A stretch of 64,000 nt of DNA from Rubrivivax albus (GTDB lineage Bacteria; Pseudomonadota; Gammaproteobacteria; Burkholderiales; Burkholderiaceae_C), in NCBI RefSeq assembly GCF_004016515.1, contig NZ_SACT01000002.1, positions 744,001-808,000 on the forward strand. The letters run 5' to 3'. A model generated the notes under the pieces. It saw only the letters and a list, made by a program, of their open reading frames with translations, had not been told where the DNA came from and ran no database searches. Both the position numbers and the translations under genes were made by a program. Every line of letters starts with the position of its first letter. The stretch's first letter is position 1. Below are positions 48,001-57,000 of this stretch, in pieces.

Positions 48001-51000
48001 TCGTGCCGTCGTAGGCGCGCGAGGCGGCCTCGATGCCCGAGATCACCACCGGTCGTGCGGTCACGCTGCCGCTGCTGGTGGCGGTGTCGTTGAGCACCGT
48101 GTAGTTGCCGGCATGCGTGCCCGACAGCAGGATGTCGGCCACGGCGATGGGCTTGCCGGCGCCCACGTTCTTCGCGCCGTCACCTGTGAAGAGGGCGCTC
48201 TGCGTGGTCTCGACGGTGTCGCCACCGACGATGCCCGAGCCCGAGCGGTTGAGCGTGACCGTGGCGGCCGTGGTGCCGTCGTAGGCCTTGCTGTCGCCGG
48301 TGAAGGCCAGCGTCGCCGGCTTGGGCGTGACGTCCGACGGCGTGGCGCTGCCAGTCGGGTTGAGCAGCCGGTAGTTGGCCGCATCGCTGCCCAGCAGCGC
48401 GTTGTAGACGACGACGATGGGCTTGTCGGTGCCGGCGTGTCGGTTAGCCGTGTAGCTGTCGGGTGTGCCGCCCGGCTCGGTGTAGACGGCGCAGCCGTAG
48501 TAGATGTAGCTGCAGTAGTCGTTGATGTACTGGCTGACGGCATCCCCGTCGACCACGGCGTCGAGCGTGGCGGTGACCAGTGCGTAGGGCGAACCGTCGT
48601 AGACCTTGTCCTGGCCGGTGTAGGTGGCCGTGAGGTCGCGGCGCGCGATGTCCACCGTCACGCCGCTGCCGCTGCCGGTGATGGTGTAGTTGCCAGCGTC
48701 AGTGCCGGTCAACGACAGGCCCGGCACCGTGACCGCCTTGTCGCTGCCGGCATGCTTGTCCGCCATCAGACCGGTGACGGTGCCGCCGCCAGGCACGAGC
48801 ACGCTGACCGTGTCGCCGGCGATCACGCCGCCGGTGTCGACCGCGGCACTGCCGATGTCCACCTGCACGTTGACCGTGCCGTCGTAGACGCGGTCCACGG
48901 CGGCCACGCCGGTGACCGTGAGCGCCTTCGGCGTGATCGTGCCCTGCAGCGTGGCGGTCGTGTTCTGCAGCGCGTAGTTGCCGGCATCGGCACCCGACAG
49001 CGTGAGCCCGCTGGCGGTGATGGTCTTGGCCACCACCTGCCCGCTGCCGTTGTAGGCCACGTTTTTGTCGGCATAACCAATGCTGGTGGCGTTGACGGTG
49101 ATGTCGTCGCCGCCGTACCAGTAGGTGGGCCAGTAGGTGGCGGCGCTGTTGGTGCCGTCGTAGACGCGCGACGAAGAGCCCTGGTGCGCCAGGTAGACCG
49201 TGAGCTGGTACGGCGAGATGTCCACCGTCACCGCGCCCGGTGTCACCGTGTAGTTCAGGGCATCCGGCCCGCGCAGGCCGGCACCGATGATGTCCACCGG
49301 CTTGCCCACGCCCACGTGCTTGTCGGCCATCTCGCCGTAGACGCCGCTGGTCTGCGGCAGCACCAGGTCGCCGGCCACGACGCCCGTGAGCGTCGCGCCC
49401 GACGTGTCGATGCTGATGATGGTGCTGGTGTTGTAGACGCGATCCCGTGCCGCCAGTCCGTCGAGCGTCAGGGCCTTGGGCGTGATCTGTACCGTGATGC
49501 CGTCGAGTCCGGTGATCGTGTAGTTGCCGGCATCGGCCCCGGTCAGCGTGGCGCCGACCACGGTGACCGGCCGCGTGCCGACGTTCTTGTCGGGGATGCT
49601 GCCGGTGGTGACGCTGTCGGGGTCGAAGGCCACCACGTCGCCGGCGATCACACCGCCGAGCGCGCCGGCAGCGGCGTCGACGGCAACCACGGTGGTGCCG
49701 TCATAGACACGGTCGACGGCGGTGATGGCGCCCACCGTCACGGGCTTGGGCGTGATCGTCGCGGTGGTGGTCAGGCCGCCGGGCAGGCTGTAGTTCGAGG
49801 CCTTGCCCACGGCGCCATCGGCGATGCCGTAGCTGCCGCTGAGCACCACGGTCTTGTCGACGCCGGCGTTGCGGTCGGCGAAGGCGGCGGCGAAACCGCC
49901 GCCGGGCACGAACTGCAGGTCCTCGCCGGCCACCAGGTTGCCGAAGGCCGGCGACGCGGCCAGCGTGGCGGAGGTGGTGCCGTCGTAGACCTTGTCGAGC
50001 ACCACGCCGGTGAGGCCGAGCGTGCGCGGCGTGATCGTCAGCGTGCCGCTGCCGCTGATGTCCAGGTCGTAGCCGCCCTGGGTGGACACCAGGTTGCCGG
50101 CACTGATGGCGTAGCTGCCGACGTCCACCGCCGCGCCGTCCACGACGATGGCACCCGGGTTGTCGACCAGCACGCCGCCGAAGTCCAGCGTGCCGCTGCC
50201 CAGGCCCGCCGTGCCGTCGTATTCGCGGCTCACGTCGTCCAGCGTCAGCGTCAGCGGCGTCAGGAAGCGGCGCAGCAGCGGCAGGCTTTGGCCCTCGTAC
50301 TGGCGCCAGACGGCTGTGCTGCCGCCGGCGGTGGCAATGTCCCAGCCGTCGAACGTGGCCGGGTCGCGCATGGCCGCCAGCGTGCTGGCGGTGCCAACGG
50401 CGCTGGTGGCCTGGCCACTGGCGTCGGTGGCCCAGTAGCTGGCGGCCGCCGTGACGCCGTCGCGGCGAATCTGGCCGACGAGCCCGCCGACCAGGCGCGA
50501 GGCCTCGAGCCCCGTGCCTGTCACGGCACCCGTGGCGTAGACGCGCTCGACACTGCTGTCGGTGCTGCCCACCAGGCCGCCAGCGCGCACGCGGCCGCCG
50601 TCGGCAATCGCCGAGACAGCGCCGGTGGCATAGCTGTCGGACACCACCACCGCCGTAGCATTCGGGCCGCTGAGGCGGCCAGCGAGGCCGCCGAAATGCA
50701 GCTCGCTGTAGTTGTCGCCGGCCACCGGGCCCGTACCGGCGGCCAGGGTCACGCTGCCGCTGGCCGTGCTCTGCTGGATGCGACCGTCGCCCGCGGCACC
50801 GCTGTAGGCCGTCAGCTCGCCGACCAGGCCGCCAGCGGTGGCAGCGGAACTCTCGGCGTTGAGGGTCACGTCGCCGCTGGCGCGGCTGCCCACGATGCCA
50901 CCGTAGCTGGCCATGCTGCCGACCAGCCCGCCGGCGGTGTAGCTGGCCTGGACGGCACCACTGGCCTGGCTGTCGCGGATGCCCAGGTCGATGGGCGTGT

Positions 51001-54000
51001 TGGCATCGGCGCCGCTGCCGTAGCCGCCGTAGTAGTAGCCGACGAGCCCGCCGGCGATGAACGCGTCGCTGACATCGCCACTGGCTTCGCTGGCGACGAT
51101 GCCGTAGCTGACCGTGCCGACGTTGAACCAGTAGTCCGTCGCCTCGCCGACCAGGCCGCCGGCGTAGTAACCGCCGGACACATGCCCGGTGGCGCGGCTG
51201 TCGCTGATCGTCGAGCCGGCGTAGTAGCGGTACTGGCGGCCGACCAGGCCGCCGGTCCGCCCAGATCCGTTGCTGTTGACGACGTCGCCGGTGGCGCTGC
51301 CGTTGTCGACACCGATGTAGTCCAGGCGGCCGAACAGGCCGCCGACGTCGCCATGCCCGCTCACGTTGCCGGAGGCGGAGACGTTGCTCGGGGCCGCCAC
51401 GCCGGGGTAGCCGCTGTAGTTGGCCACCAGGCCGCCGGCGTTGCCGGCGCTCGACACGTGGCCCGTGGCGGCGTTGTCGGCAAACACCATGCCGGGGTAG
51501 CTGCTGTAGCTGCCGGCCAGGCCGCCGGCGCGGTGCGAGGTCGAGCTGCCGCTGCTGTCCTGGGCCGTGACCGTGCCGCTGGCGCTGCTGCGCTCGACGC
51601 TGCCGGCGTCGATGCGGCCCGCCAGGCCGCCGGCGTCGGAACCATTGGCATCGGCCAGCACGGCACCACTGGCACTGCTGTCGACGATGCCGCCACCGGC
51701 CGTGTACTGCGCGTAGTAGCCCACCAGCCCACCGGCGTAGACGGTGCCGCCGTTCGTGGACACCGCGGTGACCGCGCCGCTGGCCTCGCCGCGGTCGATC
51801 GGCGTGTAGGTGGCATAACCGACGAGGCCGCCGACGTAGGTGCTGCCGCGCACCGTGCCGCTGGCGCTGCTGTTGACGATGCCGGTGTCGTTGCTGCTGG
51901 CCTGCCCCACCAGGCCCCCGGCGTAGCTGCCGGAGGCGACCTGGCCGATGGCCTGGCTGTCGGCCAGGCGGGTGCCGTTCTGCCACTGGCCGAACAGGCC
52001 GCCGGCGTAGCTGCCCGCGGTCACGTCGCCCTCGGCGCGCAGGTTGACCGCGTCGCCGGCGTTGTTGCTGTAGCCGATCAGGCCACCGGCCGAGCCGCTG
52101 GAGCCGGCGGTGACATCGCCCGTGGCCGTGAGCTGGCTCAAGACGCCGTTGTGATGCTGACCCAGCAGACCACCCACGAAGCCGTTGCCGCCCGTCACCG
52201 TGCCGCTGGCCGTGCTGTTGCTCACGGCACCGTTGACGTAGCCCGCGAGGCCGCCGACGTCGCCGTTGCCACCGGTCACGGTGCCGCTGGCGCTGCTGTC
52301 GGCGATCGCGCCCTGCACCTGACCCGCCAGGCCACCGACGTCGCCGTTGCCCCCGGTGACTGCGCCGGTGGCCGAACTGGCGGTGATGTCGCCGCCGCTG
52401 TAGCCCACCAGGCCGCCGGCGCCGCCGCCGTTGCCGGACTGCGTCACCGTCGCCGTCCCGGCCAGGCCGCTGATCGAGGCGGCGCGGCTGTTGCCGACGA
52501 TGCCACCGACCCAGGTCACCCCGCTGACCGACGTGGCCGTGGTCGACACGTCGTCCAGCACCGCGGTGCTGAAGTGGTAGCCGACGACGCCACCGGTGTT
52601 GCCGCCGCCGCTGACGTTGCCCGCGGCGCTGACGCCTGCCAGGCTGCCGGTCATGCCGTAGTAGCCGACCGCGCCGCCCACGCTGTAGCTGCCGGCATCG
52701 CTGCTGGTGACCGTGCCGCCGGCGGTGCTGGTGGCGATGCTGCCGGTGCCATTGGCAAAGCCCACGAGGCCACCCGCGTCGCCGAAACTGCTGACGTCGC
52801 CGCCGGCGTCGCTGTCGACGATGGAGCCGGTGCTTGGCGAGAAGTAGCCCACCAGACCGCCGGCGTAGCGGCCGCCCGAGACGTCGCCGGTGGCCAGGCC
52901 GCGTTCGATGCCGCCGCCACTGACATAGCCCACCAGGCCACCGATGGAACCGCTGGACGTGGACGCCACCGACACGGTGCCGGTGGCGCTGACGTCCGTG
53001 AGGCTGCCGCTGCCGTCCTTCTGCCCCACCAGGCCGCCGGCGTTGACGCCGCCGGTGTCGCCGTCGGTGGTCACGCTGCCGCTGGCGCTGGCGTTGCTGA
53101 TGGTGCCGGCGGTGCGGCCGACCAGGCCGCCGATGTAGACCGTGCCGGAGCCGGTGCTGCGCACGTCGGCGATGGCCGTCACGTCGCTGATCGCCGGCGC
53201 ATCGGCATAGCCGATCAAGCCGCCGATCCAGCCCGCCGTGGCCGTGACCGTGGCGCCGCTGGGGGTGGCATCGCTGAGCGCGCCATTGCTGTTGTAGTAG
53301 CCCACCAGGCCGCCGGTGGAGTTGCTGCCGCCGAGCACGTCGCCCGAGGCGGTGACCGCCGTCATCTCGCCCGGCATGCCGTAGCGCCCCACCAGACCGC
53401 CGACATAGGTGCCGCCCGCGGCGGTCACGTCGCCGGTGGCACCGCTGCTCTGGATGCCGGTACCGGCCGTGCCGCTGCTGGCCCAGCCCACCAGGCCGCC
53501 GGTCTCGGCGCCACCGCTCACCGCCCCGCTCGCGTTGCCGCGCAGCAGCGTGCCGCCGTGGTTGTAGTAGCCCACCAGGCCGCCCACGGCACCACCGCTG
53601 CCGCCGTTGGTCACGGTGGCGGTCGAGGCCACGTCGGTGAAGCCGCCGCTGCCCTGCGCACGGCCAACCAGACCGCCGACGTCGCCCAGGCCGCTGACCG
53701 TGCCGCTGGTGCTGCTGTTGCTCACCGGCCCGGCGCTGCGGCCGAACAGGCCCCCGGCCGCCCCACTGCTGCCGGTGGCCTCGACGATGCCGGTGAAGCC
53801 CAGGCCGTCGGCCAGGCCTGTGGCGTCGCTGTAGCCCACCAGGCCACCGACCCAGCGCGGGCCGCTGACCGTCTTCGTCTGCCCCGGCGGCACCACGCTG
53901 ACCACACTGCCGGCCGCCAAGGCCACCGAACCGTTGCTGAGATAACCGATGACGCCGCCCGTCATCTGCCCGCCACTGACGTCGCCCGCGGCGGTGAGCG

Positions 54001-57000
54001 CCACGGGGCTCACCGAGCCGCCGTACTGCCCCACCGCACCGCCGACGTAGTTCGCGCCGTTCTCCGACCCGGTGCTGTCGACGCTGCCGGTGGCGCTGGC
54101 ATCGGCCACACCGCCCGCGCCGCTGAGCACACCCACCAGGCCGCCGGCCGAACCGGCGCCGGTGACGTCGCCGCTGGCGCTGCCATCGCTGAGCAGGTTG
54201 CCGTTGCTGGCGGCGAAGCGGCCCACCAGGCCGCCTGTGGCCGTGCCGCCAGTGACGTTGCCGGTGGCGCTACTGGCCGTGATGGCACCGCCGGCCACCT
54301 GGCCGGCCAGGCCACCGACGTCGCCATTGCCGCCGCCATTGGCCGTGACGCTGCCACTGGCACTGGACCCGTCGATGCTGCCGTTGAGGTAGCCGACCAC
54401 ACCGCCGGCACCACCGCTGGTGCCGGTGTGCGTCACGTCGACCGCGGAAACCAGCCCGCTGACCGTGCTGCCTGTGCTGTAGCCCACCAGGCCACCCACC
54501 CAGCCGCGGCCCTCGATGCTCGTGATCGTGGTCGTCAGGCCGCTGAGGCCGCCGTTGACGTGGTAGCCGATCACGCCGCCGGTCTGGGCACCGCCGCTCA
54601 CGCTGCCGCTGGCGGCCACGTCGCTTACGCCGCCGTTGAGGGCGCTGTAGCCGATGGCGCCACCGACGCTGTAGGTGCTGGTGGCGCTGCTGGCCACGTC
54701 ACCGCTGGCACTGCTGTCGGTGATGGTGCCGGTGCCGGTGGCGAAGCCCACCAGGCCGCCGGCATCGCCGAAGCCGCTGACATCGCCGCTGGCGGTGCTG
54801 TCGGACAGCGTGCCGCTGCTGGCACTGTAGTAGCCGACCAGACCTCCGGTGTAGAGACCGCCGCTGACGGCACCGTCAGCCTGCGCGCGCGTGATGCTGC
54901 CGAGGCTGCCGTTGCCGATCAGGCCGCCGGCACGGGTGGCGGAGGTCGAGGTCGAGACGACCGTGACCGCACCGGTGGCGGCCACGTCGGTGAAGCTGGC
55001 GCTGGCGCCGCCATCGGCGCTCCCCACCAGGCCGCCGGCATAGGCCTGGCCGGTGGCATTGCTGGCGGAGACGCTGCCGCTGGCCGTGGCGTTGCTGACC
55101 GCGCCGCCGGTGCGCCCGGCCAGGCCGCCGACCCAGACGCCCGAGGTGCTGGTGGCCAGCACGTCGGCTTCGGCGGTGGCGTTGCTGATCGCCCCGCTGC
55201 CGCCATACCCCACCAGGCCGCCGGCATAACGTGCTGCGGTCACGTTGCTGCCGGTGGCCGTGGCGGTGTCGATGGCCGCCGCGCCCGGCACATAACCGAC
55301 CAGGCCGCCGGCGTAGGTGTTGCCCACGACGTCGCCCGACGCGTCGACCCGCTCCAGCGCGCCGACCAGCCCGTACTGGCCGATCAGGCCGCCTGCGGCC
55401 GTGCCGGTGCTCGTGACGGCGCCGCTGGCACTGCTGTCGGCGATGCCCACGCCAACGGCCGACGAGGCGGCCGAACCGACCAGGCCACCGGCGGTGTCCG
55501 TCCCGCTGACGCTGCCCGAGGCCTGGCTGTTGACGATGCCGCCGCCGGCCACGGGGGTGTAGCGGCCCACCAAGCCGCCCGCCTCGTGGCCGCCGGTCAC
55601 GTTGCCCGAAGCGCTGGCGTCGGCAATGGCGCTGCTGGACAGGCCCACCAGGCCACCGACGTAGAAGCCGCTGTCGTTGGTGGACCCGGCACGCAGCACG
55701 GCCGTGACGCTGCCGGTGGCAGAAACATCGCTGAGGCTGCCACGGGCCGTGCTGCCGGCCAGGCCGCCGACGTAGGCGGTGCTGGTGTTGGTCTCGGCGG
55801 AGACGGCACCCGCGGCACTGCTACGGCTGATGACCGCCGCCAGCGTGTCGTTGTTGTCGCCCACCAGGCCGCCGGCGCGCACGCCGCTGCTGCTGTCGTC
55901 GATGGCGGTGACGTCCACCGACGCGTGCACGTTGTCGATCACCGTGCTGCCGGCCACCACGCCGGCCAGCGCGCCGGCCGCCTGGCTGCCCTCGACCGAG
56001 CCGCCACTCAGCGTGAGGTTCTCGATGCGCGCGTTCTGCACCGACGCGAACAGACCGGTGGCATTGCTGGCGGGTGCATCGACCACCAAGCCCGCGATCG
56101 TGTGGCCCAGCCCCTGGAACTGGCCGCGGAAGCTGTTGGCGTTGTTGACGCTGGTGGTGGCTTCGTTGCCGATCGGGCTGAAACCGTCGACGGCGCTGGC
56201 ACTGGCGTTCAGGTTGTCGGCCAGCGCGTAGCGGCCGGCCAGCGCCGTGGTGTCGCCGTCGATGGCCTGCAGGTCGGCCAGCGTGCGGATCATCGTGTAG
56301 GCGTTGCCGTCCAGCGTGAACGTGCTGTTGGCACCCGGCAGGCGCACGCGCACGCCGGTGTCCAGCGTGAAGGCGCCGCCGGCACCGGTGTTGACCACCA
56401 GACCGGCGCCGCCGCCGGTGGCGGTGATGTTCGCGTTGACCAGCACGTGCCGTGCCGCGGTCAGCGTCAGCACGGTGCTGGCCGTCCAGGACACATCGGC
56501 GTTGACGCGGATGTCGCCCGGCTCGGCGCCGCCCGGCGCGGTCTCGAGCTCGACGTTGCCCAGGCCCAAGTTGCTCGCCAGTGTCAGCGCGCCGATGCTC
56601 GAGCCGTCGTTCGAGCCGCCGCCGGCGACGACGGTGAAGTCCGTGGGGTCGATGCGCCAGGTGCCGTGCGTGCCGGCCTCCGACAGCGTGTTCACCCGCG
56701 TGCCGGTGGCGATGTGCACGTGTGCGGCCGAGGTGTCGACACGGCCGCCGCGTCCCTGTTCGGCCGTGGCATCGATCTCGCCGGACAGCGCCAGCGCCCC
56801 GCTGGCCATGCCGCCCTGCACGGTGATGCGCCCGCCGTCGATGCGGCCGGCGCCGCGTGCCTGCAGCGTGCCGCTCGATTCGACGCGGTCCCCGGTGATC
56901 CAGATCTCGCCGCCGCGGTCCTCCAGCGCGTCGGCACGCACCAAGCCGCTGTTGTTGACCAGCGACCGCGCCACCGCCTCGGCCGACGCCGCCGTCAGCC

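Noticed and set aside
43200..56000. Possible CRISPR or satellite array
   Set aside because: The repeats are in-frame protein repeats of about 35-45 or 90 residues inside one open frame, with no short identical direct repeats separated by unique spacers.
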